A DNA stretch of 25,947 nucleotides, from the NCBI GenBank assembly GCA_018398765.1, contig JAHBMJ010004475.1, forward strand, positions 54,132 through 80,078, in the 5' to 3' direction. The notes beneath the pieces are model-generated. The model searched no databases, was not told the DNA's origin, and worked only from the letters and a program-made list of their open reading frames with translations. How positions within the stretch are numbered: position 1 is the first letter of the stretch; each line of letters begins with the position of its first letter. The stretch is from Chromera velia. Its lineage: Eukaryota; Sar; Chromeraceae. This document shows, one piece after another, positions 1 through 11,200 of the stretch. Both the position numbers and the translations under genes were made by a program.

Positions 1-86
1 CACACGCACACGCACACGCACACGCACACGCATACGCACACACATACACACACACACACACACACACGCACGCACACGCACACGCA

Positions 87-117
<31 letters not shown>

Positions 118-131
118 GCACGCACGCACAA
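1..131. repeat. CA/CACG dinucleotide microsatellite
   Basis: Alternating CA and CG dinucleotides run almost without a break from the window edge. The stretch lies downstream of the last recognisable synthetase exon on the minus strand, where it reads as a GT/GC repeat, so it is probably intronic. No coding potential is seen. Confidence 0.9.
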
Positions 132-460
132 AGACAACAAAAGAAGGAGAGTATCAAATGATCGAGGAGTTTTGTAGAGACAAACAAGAATCGTGGCCGA
201 TCCCTTGTGCCTGCGAAGCGAGAGAGAGAGAGAGAGAAGGGAAAGGCCATGGAGCGATATCGAGACTCCCTGAAATCTCGCATCACCTCCTTTCATTCCC
301 ATCATATCAACATCAACCCACTTTGCATGCGTTCCTCAGACCTCTTCCCCACCACTTCTCCTTCTTACCAACCCTCCCTCCCACCCCAACAACCACACAA
401 GAGAGAGAACAAACAAGGTTTTTGAAGCCTCCCTCACCCATCGTCTGCCCACGAACCCAC

Positions 461-2528
461 CGTTTTCTTCACCACTGCGAACTGTTCCATTTCGGTCTCT
501 GACTTGTCCAACTCGGGCGGGTACATCAGAACCGCAGTGGACAGCTGCACAGTGACGCACGCACATGCATGCAGGCAGGCACGGGGAAAAACCACAAGAT
601 GCAACCATGGGCGGGATCACGATTCTGCAACTCTTTCTCGGTAGCTCGGCAAGATGCATCTGGACATGGATAGAGAGCTGTGTGGTGGAAGAAACACAAG
701 ATGCAAGTGGACATGGATAGAGAGCTGTGTGGTGGAAGAACGACAAGATGCATCCGGACACGGATAGAGAGCTGTGTGGTGGAAGAACCTCAAAACCGCC
801 AGCAAAAAAAAGAGAGAGCGGAAGGGAGTGGTCACGCAGCAAGACAAAGAATCAAAGCCCAGGATCATGAAAGAAAATTCTTCTAGATCTACATCTCTTC
901 TTTCAAATAAAGGCCGCTTGCTGACCTGTTCCTCGAGGATCTTTCTTCCCTCGTCGGTCTGTTTCAAGTGAATGATGATGTGGTAAAGCTGGTCCGTTGT
1001 CTCAAAGAAGCATGCTTTACTTCCCGAATGCCGCAAAATGTACTCAACCTGCAAAGGAAACAAACGAAAGTCCGCGCGAAGTCCTCCAAACACACACACG
1101 TGCAGAAAACGAAAGTGACAAAAAACATACAGCTGAGAACCCCTGAGTTACAAAAGAAGGGCCATCACCGTGAGTGCATGAAGCTCTCTCGCTGTGCGGA
1201 GGGAGGGAACTAATCATCCAGCCGTCCAGACGAGGCAGCCTGTCTCAACTTGCTTCCCTTCCCTTGCAATTTTAGAAGTTTTCTTTCCTTCTTCCTGCTG
1301 CCCCTGTTGGATTGCTGCCAACCCCAGAAACCTCCCCCCTTTTCCCACCCACCCCCCTCTCCCTCGCTCCTAATTTCTCCAGATACCGTCCCCGCGGAGC
1401 AGTCCCCGGCCCCTCCCCACCGAATCAGTCTCCCATCCGATGCCCCCCCCNCCCTTTCGAAACGTCGCCGAGGAAAGGATTTACTGACCGACCAACCGAC
1501 CTCTGCCTTGTCTGCAAAGGCTCCCCTAGGAACGCTGACGGCCCCGGCACCCATAATTCCCTGGTCAGACAAGAAACACCTGAGCGCAATGCAACGGATG
1601 CAGACTTGCACGCTTCCATTGTGCATCTCTCTCTCTTTCTCTATCTCACTCCCCCCCATCCTTTCTCTCTCTCTCGCACACGACCAACAAAGGAGGGCAG
1701 GCAGAATCGATTGGGCGGGCGGGAGTGTTGACGGAGAGAGAAGGCCGTGAAAAGATTGGGGGAAGGGTTGAGGGAGGACAGACGAGCCGAAGGATTCGAA
1801 CAGAAGGACGGGCTGGGACGGAAAGGAAAAGGCGGTATCGCAAGACACGGTAAGTCCGCAAAGATACAGCCAAGCGAAGGCAGGACCGAAGGCAGGAGGC
1901 CGGCGATTAGATATCTACACGACCTGGCAAGCGAGAGAAGGAAAAGAAGGAAAGAGAAGGGAGGACGGATGAGAAGGCGATCGCTAAGCCCCTCGCCCAG
2001 ATAGCCCCACGCAGCAACTCTATGTCGGATTGGCCTCTCACACCCCATCACCAAGCAACCAAGGCAGTCACACCCTCTTTCGTACCTGTGTGTGTTCTCT
2101 GCAAAGAGCCCAATGGCGTCTCCTTTGCGGATGCCCAACTCCTTCAAACCTAGAGAGAGGTCCTGGACTGCATCCGTAAGCTGCCGAAAGGTGTACTTGA
2201 CACCACTCTTAGTTGGCTTGTAGGGGTCATGGAGAGCCACGCTGTCGGGGAACTTCTCTGCCACGTGACCCCACACCTCGTGGACAGCCCCGAGACGGGG
2301 AATGATTGGGTGAGGGGGGTACTCCTCGGTTGCAAAGCCAGCCAGGGTGTTCGCATTCAAAGAAGAAGAGACTACCCTGCTACTCCGTGAGGTTGCGCTA
2401 AACAGAGGCGAGTGACTGAACCCCCCAAGGGACGACTGGAAGGCAGTAGGGCCTTCCTTCAACACTGCCGTCTCCGAGGAAGTTCCCAGGAGGGCAACGG
2501 TTAGCAAACAACAGACACGCCCCCGCAT
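461..2528 (-). CDS. Plastid-type acyl-ACP/long-chain acyl-CoA synthetase, 5' part (AAE15/16-like)
   Basis: Family role: ATP-dependent activation of fatty acids to acyl-ACP or acyl-CoA (ANL superfamily). Exons by hand, minus strand: 2528-2086, 1579-1501, 1048-926 and 544-461; phases fit at every junction and 243 residues are visible. Residues 1-20 (MRGRVCCLLTVALLGTSSET) look like a signal peptide, followed by a Ser-rich stretch to about residue 65, as in bipartite plastid targeting. Residues 83-147 carry the ANL N-terminal pattern (VWGHVAEKFPDSVALHDPY, then YTFRQL, then IGLFAENTH). Exon 2 has SDQGIMGAGAV, the hallmark next to the plant AAE15/16 'SDQGIMATGAV' segment. Exon 3 starts VEYILRHSGSKA and spaces exactly like the plant protein. 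Exon 4 begins LSTAVLMYPPE. The AMP-binding P-loop and catalytic core must lie beyond the left edge. In-frame Met codons also exist at 2630 and 2582; 2528 is preferred because it gives the signal peptide. The exon 4 end is the least certain boundary. Confidence 0.85.
650..790. repeat. 47-bp minisatellite, three tandem copies
   Basis: Three head-to-tail units of exactly 47 bp (650-696, 697-743, 744-790) share CAAGATGCA, GGATAGAGAGCTGTGTGG and TGGAAGAA with a few substitutions. A partial match (CACAAGATGCAACC) lies just upstream near 594. The array sits in intron 3 of the synthetase gene (925-545 on the minus strand). Confidence 0.9.
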
Positions 2529-3671
2529 CTTCCGTTCTCCTTCTGAAGCGATCTTAAGCTTGCAAAGCCGCTCCAACGACATCAAGTCATGCGATAGCGT
2601 GTGAATGAACGAATGAACGGCAAACGACACTCACCTAATGCCCTCTTTGTGGAAAGAACTAGTCTAGGAGACTGCGTTACTAGAGAAGGGTCACTTACGC
2701 GCGGCCCCGGAAAGCGAAAACTAGTCAAGAACTTTCCGGGGCAGACATGCCGAGGCATGCCGAGGCCGAAATTGCGAAAAACGGTACCATTTCCGGGGGC
2801 CACGGCTACTGAATATTACCTTTTCTATCCTCCTCCCTCTCTCTCTTCGAGTTCACTCCAAAAGAAGCTTTGGGTCGTTGCTTGGCAGTACCGTGGTCCA
2901 GTTCAGTCGGTCAATTTATGTCTGAACTGCCCGAAACCGTGCAAGCCAACTGTTAAGATGTGTGAGTGACTCCGGTTCTTTTCGAAAGACTCGGTACTTG
3001 CTGCGCAACGGCTTTTGAAGGAGAGTCACGATCATCTTCATATACACACACTAAGGTCAGTTGAGGAGAGCTTGTGGTGGCATGCTGGCCTTCTGGTTGC
3101 CTGTTTGACACATATGGTGATTTCAAAAGCTATCTAACTTGTCCTGGGTCCTGCTGCTCTGTTGGGAGCTTTGATCATGAGTTCTCTTGGCTGACGATTC
3201 TTTTGGTGGGACTCTTTTTGATGTTGTTTTTGTTGTATCTCTCCTGCTTGGTGTTCCCTGCTCTGTTTGCAGATTTTTACCTCTGGGCGATTCAGCGAGG
3301 AGACTGAATAATCAAAAGGAGGGAAAATGAGTCGACAAGGAGTGCAGATGAGGGGAGGGTCGGACTTTCATGCCCTTCCGACAGAGAGAGGAGAGGTCAG
3401 TCTTGTCCGGGCAGTGCACAGAATTTGTTTTCTGCTGTTGACAGAAGTGCCCGTTTTTCTGCTCGCTTGGTCCCTCGGTTCCCTGAGGAGAGTAGTCTTG
3501 TCATTGTGAGCAATTTGGGGCGTCTGGTCTTCCCCTGAACTTCGTTTCGCATGACTGAGGACTGAAAAACACCACAAAAGAGATGGGATTGAAAGCCGTT
3601 GACTTCTTGAAAAGTGTTTTGACTTCCCTTCGCTTTCCTGGGAAAGAGCCCCCGTTCCCTTTTTTACTGTG
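2529..3671. other. Divergent intergenic region between synthetase and unknown-protein genes
   Basis: About 1.1 kb separates the two divergent starts. It holds an inverted repeat and a direct repeat (listed separately). Acceptor-like sequences such as TGTTTGCAG near 3262-3271 suggest that 5' non-coding exons of the plus-strand gene may lie here. A T-rich stretch runs from about 3170 to 3280. No exon with recognisable protein content was found. Confidence 0.5.
2705..2741. promoter_or_regulatory. 10-bp inverted repeat CCCCGGAAAG / CTTTCCGGGG
   Basis: Perfect arms at 2705-2714 and 2732-2741 are separated by 17 bp. The core TTTCCGGGG recurs at 2790-2798, and a 10-bp direct repeat CATGCCGAGG occupies 2746-2765. 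All lie within 300 bp of the synthetase start in a divergent promoter region. A protein-binding palindrome is an inference; no factor is assigned. Confidence 0.35.
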
Positions 3672-5157
3672 ATGGCCCCCTTCTCTGAAGATTTCTCGGG
3701 CAAAGTCATGGAGCAACAAGGGATTTGGCCACTTCCTGTAGCGATTGGCTCTTTTCAAGAACTCTGCTTCAGCATGTTTTCCTTCCCCCCTCTTTGTTTG
3801 CAGTATTTTCAGACAGGCGGCCTTTCTGGCATCCCCTCTGACGCCCACCTAAAGCTTATGGCACGAACTCAAGTGAGCACCTGGCAAAAGGAGTCTGCAG
3901 AACAGAGAGAGAGGGAGAGGCAGAGAGGACAAACGAAGTCCCAAAGATCTCTGCAAGGCCTGTGGTACTCCTCAGCAGCTTCCTCTGCCTCCTCTTCTCT
4001 GTTGCTGTTTGGAGAAGAGCAGACCCAAAGCCTGGGGCCCTATGATGAGTTCTCAGGATTTCCATACGATGACGATGTGCCCACACAAACCCTCGTTTCC
4101 GTTCCTTTTTCCCATTCCGAGCTACACCCAATGAACTCGGGTTCCTCTAGCGAGCCTTTCAGATACCCCGAAGATGACACCCCCGTCCCTCTGCTGGACC
4201 TGTCCGCAATCCCCATTCCAAATTTGGACCTGCTAGAGACCACCACTACCGCCACATCCCCCCGCACCATTCTCGTAGACCCCCCCGGAATGGGACACTA
4301 CCACCCCTATCGCGTCTCCGACAGCGTTGATATCCTTCCGCATGCTTCCGCTCCAAGGGGAGAGAGGGGCGCTCGGGGGGGTGCCATGAAGGCAGGGAGA
4401 TCGCTTCGTGTGATAACCAACGGAGGGGGGCCTAGTTGGAGTCCGTCTGCATCCGAATTTCAGCAGGGGCAAAGGAGCCTCCCCCGTGTCTCTCCTGTTG
4501 GATCTGCTGCAGGGCTGCATACTCCTTCGTTGTTTCAACAGGAGCCTTCTTCTGCCGGGGTCTCCACTCGGAAGGGGGGGCGCAAGGGGTTTGCAGCCTC
4601 TGTTGCTTCCTCTACCCGAGTCACCCGTCGGTCCTCCCTGAGGTCTGCCGGGTTGGGTCCCGGCACCCAGTCCTCTCTTTCCCTTTCCCTCCCTGCTGAA
4701 GAGGACGAAGACCGGCTCCTTGCTCCCCCGGCAATGCAAGCGTTGAGCTCGCCCCAACGGACCGCTAGTGGCAGTCGCCGTTCGGCAGGGGGTGCGTGGG
4801 GGGGGTCTTCCTCCTCCTCTCATGCGGATCTCCCTGTAGGTGCTTCAGAGAGAGGTCTTGACACAGAGGAGAGACGGCATTTATCTCTTCCTGTCTCCCC
4901 TCAGTCAGGAGTAGATGTGGAGATGGTGGGAGAAGTGGAGGGAAGTGAGGGGAATCCAGACAATGACGATGGGGGAGAAGGAGGGGAGGAGAATGGGGAT
5001 GGAGACAGAGACGGGGGCGGGTTGGAGAGGGACGCTGAGGGAATGCCCGTCTTCTACGAGGGGGTGAAGCTGCCCCTCGGGGAGACGGGACGGTGCCAGC
5101 TGAAGACCCTCATTGGCGAGAGGATGAAGAACGACGCTGAGATTCGACTGCAGTCAG

Positions 5158-5197
<40 letters not shown>

Positions 5198-7444
5198 TGT
5201 GTGTGTCTTCCTCATTTGATGCTTTGTCGCGGAGACCTTCAGTGGGCTTTGTCTGCGAGTGGCCAACCAACCTTGTGATTGATAACTAAATTGTGAGGCC
5301 GCTCTGTTTTTTTGATGGATTCTCTGTCAAGGTCCTTCTTCCCTCTGTTACCCTCTGAATTCACGCATCCATCTGGGCAAGTGAATGAATTCATTCCATC
5401 TCTTTCGATGCAAAGACTGAACTGTATGTTGTGTTGCTCCCCGACCATCTTATCTGCAGGGTGCAAGCCATTGCAAAGCTGAAGTGTGCGACGATTCCTC
5501 AACTGCTGCTGATGGCAAATGTGAGTGAGTGGGTGGGTGAATGCAGTCTCTATCTTTCTGTCGGAGGCCCGCGCCGCTCTCTCTTTTTTCTGTTCGATTT
5601 CGATCTTTCGCTGCGTCCCCTCCTGACATCTCGTCGCGCCTCGGCGGCATGTTTTCTCGTCCTGCGCTCTTCCTTTTTTCCCTTTGCATGGACCGGTCTC
5701 TTCTCTTTGTTTCTCTCTCTCTCTCCCCCTCTCTCTGTTGTCGTCGTCTATCCGTTCAGATCTGCGGGTTGTGGGAGATTGCCGTGACGATTTCGGACAA
5801 GTTTGAGCGGCAGAAGCAGAGAACAGGGTCTGGAAGAGATATTTGTGGGGGAAGGAAGGGGATGAAGGGCCGGAAGAAGCGCACAGGTTTCGCCTTGTGT
5901 TCTCATCCATCCTTCAAGACCACACCCCCTCATCCAGATGACGTCTCTCCCTGCGGTGAAGTCCGCCGTGTCCCTAGAGAGGAGGGGGAGGAGACAGAGG
6001 TGCCCTCCACCTCTGCCTCCTCTGGAGCGGGGGTCTCGGGAAGCAGCCCCGAGACGGGCCCTGCGTCAGCGTCAGCTTCGGCTCCATCAGGGTCCCCCCC
6101 CGTCTCCCCAGACCGGGATGCCTTGATGTCGACAAACGCGGGTGGTTCTGCTGCCGCATGCGCTTCTTCAGAGGAGACTCTGGCAGGAGCCTCAGAGGAA
6201 ACAGGGAGGATGGGTGAGGGGGAGGGAGAGGATTTTCCATTTGGAATTCCTTCGCCCTCACCAGTCGAGCCAGAGGAGTACGGCCCTCCTCCGAAGAAAC
6301 TCCCGCCGCCTCAGTTGGACACCTCGATCTGTCTTCCTCTTCCCGCACCGGCAGCCAACGGTCAAGAGATCCCCATGGTGACACCTCCAGCAACATCGAA
6401 GCAGCGTCCGCTTCTGTCGTCCCGTTCTGGGGCCTCTACTCTGTGTCCCCTCTCCGCCTCCCACGCGGCTTCTCATCTTAGCTCGACAGGCTCCCTCACC
6501 CCCCCGTCCCTTAGCAGCCCTTCGAACTCGCATATCGAGGGGGTCGCCCCCCACCCGCACCGCGTCTCCCTCAAGAGACCGTCTCCTCCTGTGCCCCCCC
6601 AGGCCCCCTCAGCCTCAGACCCTCACTCACCCTTTCCTCAACAGGATCCAGGGGATTCGAATGGGGACTGGGGTCTGCCTCCCGTTTTCTCCGAGGAGCT
6701 CACCCAGAGGCCCCAGAAGAATCCGCGACTCTTCGCCAGCCAGCGCGAGCACCAGCAGGGCGGGGGCGGGCTACTCCAACTGCCCCCGCACCCGACGTTC
6801 ACTTATCCTCCTTCTTCCCCGCACTTTAGGGGCAGAGGGGAGGAGGGGACTTCCAGAGTCTCTCTACATCATCCAGAACAAGAGCAGAGGTGAGGGGTTT
6901 GACTGGTTCTTTTTTCTTTCTTTGCCTTTTGCTGGCTTGTAGACAATGTCTTTCGTAGTGTTCTGCTGAAGAGTTCGGATCGATCGATCAATCAATCAGA
7001 CAAGGGAGGGCAGAGACAATGAGGGAGGAAAGTCACTGGTCACAGGCAGGTTCCAGGGGAGAGAAGAGAGAGACGCAGAAAAGTTGTATCAAAAAAATGC
7101 GAGGAAAGGAATAAAATGAAGCAACTCAAAGTCCCTCGGCAGGCGGGCCTCTCTTTATGTTCTATTGTACAAACAAAAGTTGATCGTGTACTGATGCACT
7201 CCTCTTTCCCCCTTCTTGTGACGGACGTGACCCGTTTGCTTGCAGGACTGGGCTTGGGGGCACCTTCTCTGGAGACGGGATGCAGCAGGAGGGGTCTCAG
7301 GTCTCCCCCCTACAGCCCTCGGCGCTTCCTGTGCCAGCAGCAGGACCGGATGAGGCAATGGGCGATGACGAAACTGATGAAATGTCGATCTTGGAGATCA
7401 AGAGGGGAACCACGGCGCTGTCTTCTTTCGACATGCGCGAGTAA
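3672..7444 (+). CDS. Low-complexity protein with one central helical module, function unknown
   Basis: Exons by hand: 3672-5152, 5460-5520, 5760-6889 and 7246-7444. Phases fit and the total is 2871 nt, or 956 residues plus TAA. Most of the protein is disordered: Ser/Pro-rich with an acidic Asp/Glu/Gly block before residue 458, and Ser/Pro/Gly-rich after about residue 540. Residues 458-532, split over three exons, are the only ordered part. It begins MPVFYEGVKLPLGETGRCQL and continues LKCATIPQLLLMAN and ICGLWEIAVTISDKFERQ, predicted helical by eye. The C-terminus ends MSILEIKRG...SSFDMRE. I do not recognise the module. The start is uncertain: the ATG at 3672 is the first in the frame, but a TTTGTTTGCAG acceptor near 3803 could join an upstream exon. 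The stop could be avoided if GTAAAG at 7441 is a donor. Nothing supports a specific cellular role; disordered regulators often look like this. Confidence 0.7.
5153..5208 (+). repeat. Compound (CT)n(GT)n at a splice donor
   Basis: Intron 1 of the 3672-7444 gene opens with GTCAGT and passes at once into an uninterrupted CT tract (about 5159-5180) and then a GT tract (5181-5206). It is intronic and non-coding. Confidence 0.9.
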
Positions 7445-7573
7445 AGTAAAGTAAGAAGGAGGAGTGGATTGGAGGAAAGAGGAGGGAGGTGGAAGAAAAG
7501 CTAGGAAGAAAGACTTAGAGGGGGGGGGATAAATGATGAATGGGAGAAAGGGAAAGTGACAGCATAAGAATTT

Positions 7574-8224
7574 TTATAGGGAGGTCATGTCCATGTCGGA
7601 CTCTATGTCTTTCGTTCTGTCTGCCTGTCTATCTTTCTGTCTATCTTTCCGTGTGGCGGTTCGCTGGTTTGCATCAATTTCTTCTTCTTCGTTAGGGCGC
7701 TGGTTCGTCGCTGTACGCTTCCTCTTCCTTTCCTTCTCCTTCCCCCGTCTTCTCACTTGACCGACTGTCTGACTGAGTGAATGAATGAATGAATGGATGA
7801 ATGATAGTCAACGAATGAAAGACCAAATAAGTAAATAAGCGATAACGTGCATAAGTGGCTGACCACTTACCTGCCTTCCTTCCTGAGTTTTTCTCCATTA
7901 CGGAATCTACTCACTAATATCTGCCAAAATGTTTGCATTGAGGCAGAAAGAAAGGGTCTGATGGGGGCTGAGGTGGGAAGGGAGACAGTCAGAAAGAAAG
8001 AAGAGCTTTGGAGGTCTACTCTGGCCAGATGAATGAATCGAAATCCGCTCCTGTTGATCTCGAGGAGGGAGAAAAAGAGCAAAAAGAAGAGAAAGAAAGA
8101 ATCTGACCACCATGATTTCAACCGTCTTGTCTGTTTCGTCGGTGCACCCCCTCATCAGTGCGTCGGGTGACCCCCTCCTTCCTTTCCTCGTTTTTGGTTT
8201 TTGGGTCCAGTCGTAGGTCTGTTG
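7574..8224 (-). CDS. Tentative 3' exons of an unrecognised minus-strand gene
   Basis: Three small exons can be chained in phase on the minus strand. 8224-8108 (39 codons, after TTACAG, before GTCAGA) starts QQTYDWTQKPKTRKGRR and ends TDKTVEIMV. 7920-7871 (after TTGGCAG, before GTAAGT) reads ILVSRFRNGEKLRKEG. The terminal exon starts at 7772 (stop at 7574, basic then acidic tail ending SDMDMTSL) or at 7764 (stop at 7692, tail ending EEEAYSDEPAP). The strand is purine-rich here, which makes chance frames look like charged protein, and an open stretch of 39 codons is not rare by chance. No family is recognised. In its favour are the splice signals, the conserved phases, and the convergent position just after the upstream gene's stop. 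Confidence 0.3.
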
Positions 8225-11200
8225 CTGTAAGTAAGCAAGTTACGGTAGGAAAAAATGGTAGAAGAAAAAGTCACACAACGAGGGAAATGGGGGAGAGCAG
8301 GGAGTGAATTGTCCGCCTGCAATGGTTGTTTGTGTGTTGGGTGTTCTTGTTCGTACGTTCAGAAAAAGTTGGAGATGGATGGTGGGTTTTCCTTTCCCTT
8401 CCCGCCTGTGTGTGGAGGCGCATTCGTGCATGCATGCTGTTGGATGGACCCGCGGGGGGATCATCTGCCCTTCTGTCTGCATGCCTCGCTACGTAACTAA
8501 CTAACTAACTAAGTGACTGTCCGACCCTCGGTGTGGTATGAAAGAAAAAGTAATTCTTCCTTACTCCCTTCTTTTCCTCCTCCCCTTCTATGTATTCCTT
8601 TGCGCTGTAATTCCTCTTTTCCCTCTTCCCTTTCTGGAAGGAAGTCAAATGGACCAACCAAAGAAAGAAAAAAAGAAAATCAACGCGGTCACTTCTTTTG
8701 GTTCTCCTTTCTGGTCGTCAGAAAGTGAGAAAGAATCACAGAAAGAAAGGCGAGGGAGGGACTGGTTGGATGGACAGCTGCAGTATGTAGTGCTCTCTCC
8801 TTTTCTTTCTCGTGTGTATGGGCAGACCTCTGTGTGCGTGTGTGCATGTGTGTGTATGGCTTTTTGCCGTTTACTGAAAACCAATTTCGAAGTAGTTCCT
8901 TCCTTCTTTCCCCCCACTCCGAATGTCCGTTCCGATCATCTATTCGCTCCTTCCTGTGGTCTTGCTTCTGGGTGAGGTACTCAGCTCACTTGGTGCCTCT
9001 CCCAATCACCTACAGAGAGTTGTTTTGACCGTCTACCTGCGTGTCTATCTTTCGAGAGGAGTCGGGACATGAAGTCTAGACTCCAGATAGACCATCCTTT
9101 CAATATTTCGTCTCTTCCTTCGTCTGTGTGTCTGTGAGTCTGTGATCCTGTGGTGGCGGGTGAGGCATTCGAATCAAGTGAAGTAATTGAGTGGTACGAT
9201 GTGGTCCTTCGTTCTCGTCGGCTCCTCTGTGATGGGACGGTGTGTGTCTGTCTTTGTGTGTGCGTGTGTATGTATGTATGTATGTCTGGTTTTTGACGGT
9301 TTGTTTGGTCGGGGGAGTCACGGGACTGACGAGATGTAGAAAAATGAAAACAGGAAGAGGTTGGAATGGAAGGAGGGAGGAACGGGGGGAGATCGGGGGA
9401 AGAATCAACCAGCCAAGTGGTCGGTCGGTCAGTCGATCGATGTGCCTCTGCAGTCGGTCGCCTGTCTAATTGACTGGCAGATTGTTGTTGGTTCTACTCA
9501 GTAAGGGAAGGAAAGATCCTCAATCTGTCTGTCGGTCTGCCTATCTCTCTGTCTGTCTGCAAAGAAGAAAGAAAAAAACAGAATAGAATTCTCACCCACC
9601 GGCTCACCCGAATACCGCTTCTTTATTCGATCCAATAAGCAAATCGTTCAACCAATCAGCTCATCAGCCCCATCCATCCAGTCATGTCAGCCGCATTTTC
9701 CCCTTCATCCCACCCTCCTGCGTGCTTGATTCAATTTGCAGTCAGCGAGGGAGGCAGAAGCAGACGAAGGGATTGAATTTTTCTTTCTTTCTTTCAGGAA
9801 TGCTAGATCGAAATCGAGAGAGGGAGAGAGAGAAATGAGGGCAGAGAGTGTCCCATTCCTTTCCTCTCAAGAGACCACACCAAAAAGAGTGCGAAGAGAA
9901 CGCGAAGACGAATCGGCAAGTGCACATTTTTTCTATCAAGGCAGAAAGAGAGCAAGAGGGCGGCGTGAGTGAGGTGAAGCATTTGCAAGCTTGGGGCAAA
10001 ATGGGGAAGAGTGCAAATAAGAAAAGCCACCCGCAAGATGAAGAGTAGAAGGAACTAAATTGAAGTCCGGTATATTCAAATCAGGGGTAGGTGGGAAGGC
10101 AGAGACGGTTCGACAGAGCTTCATTCCGACCCCTCACTCACTCATCCATTTAGAAAGAACTCAACGGTTCGATCGATCGATCCCTTCATCGATCCACTGG
10201 TTCACTCAATAACTAACTGTCTGACCTGAGCCCTCGACTTTCTCTTCGTATGCATAGAGAGCGACTGTATGCATGCTTTGTGTTGTCTTTTTCTGTCGGG
10301 TGGGTGGGTGGGTGAGTGCATGTCCGTGTGCCTGCATGCAAAATGTCTGGTTGGTTGGTTGCCTATTAACTCTGCGAGTCAGTCAGAGTCAGTACTTCAG
10401 TCGGTCACTCCTTCCCTTCCCCCCCTCTTCTCTTCTCTTCCCTTTCCAGCGTCACCAGCGATCGAACTGTGTCACCAGATCACCAGAAAGAAAGAATCCA
10501 CCGGTCAGGAAATGAGTGTCGATGGACAAAGGGAGGAAGGGACAGCCCGCAATGCAAAAGGCGGGAGGGAAGAATTGAAAGAGACATGAGGAGAGCCTTT
10601 TTGCTTCATTGGTGTTTGGCGTGCCGTGCAGCGGCAAAAAAGTGACGGAAATAAGTAAGAGGGGTTGGAAGGAGAAGAAGGAATGTTTTGATTCGGTTCC
10701 ATACGAGAGGGAGGATTGATTCACTTGAAGAATGTTGTGTGCCTTCTTCATGGTGCACCTCTTTTCTCTTCTCGTCTTCTTCTCCCCCCCTCACTCGCTT
10801 CTCTTCTCTTCTCTTCTTTCCTCTGCTCTTGATCTTGATCTGGTAACTAAGTAAGGCAGGTGGTTTCGATTCGTGCTTTGATTGGCTTCCCAAGCCCCTT
10901 GAAAGGCCTGACAGAGAGAGAAGAGGGGAAAATTGGGTCTGAGAAAAAAAGAGTGAGTGATTGACATGACAGAAGGTGGAGAAATGAAAACCGAACGCTC
11001 AATCAAGAGTCATTCATTGTATTGCGTGCGGACCCGGACCTTCCTTCCTTCCAACCATCCAACGCCGATACATTAATAACCTTCTTTCCATACGTTCATG
11101 CGTCGGTCGTATATTCAAGCGTCTTCCACTCCTTTCTGAACACACACACTCACGCACACATGCACGCACAAAGACGGAGAAAAGAGCAAAATATGGATCA

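Noticed and set aside
650-790. Direct repeats considered as a CRISPR array.
   Set aside because: Units are contiguous with no spacers, and the genome is clearly eukaryotic.
336-1099. Minus-strand frames running through the 47-bp repeats (Cys/Ser/His/Leu-rich).
   Set aside because: They are intron 3 of the synthetase; the repeat happens to lack stops. Only 926-1048 and 461-544 match the family.
4233-4823. Long minus-strand open frame opposite the unknown plus-strand gene (196 codons).
   Set aside because: It is antisense to a longer, phase-consistent plus-strand exon; its Arg/Pro/Gly-rich content mirrors the GC-rich Ser/Pro codons of the real strand.
10160-10185. GGTTCGATCG resembling a tRNA B box.
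   Set aside because: There is no matching A box or cloverleaf; it is part of a GATC tandem run.
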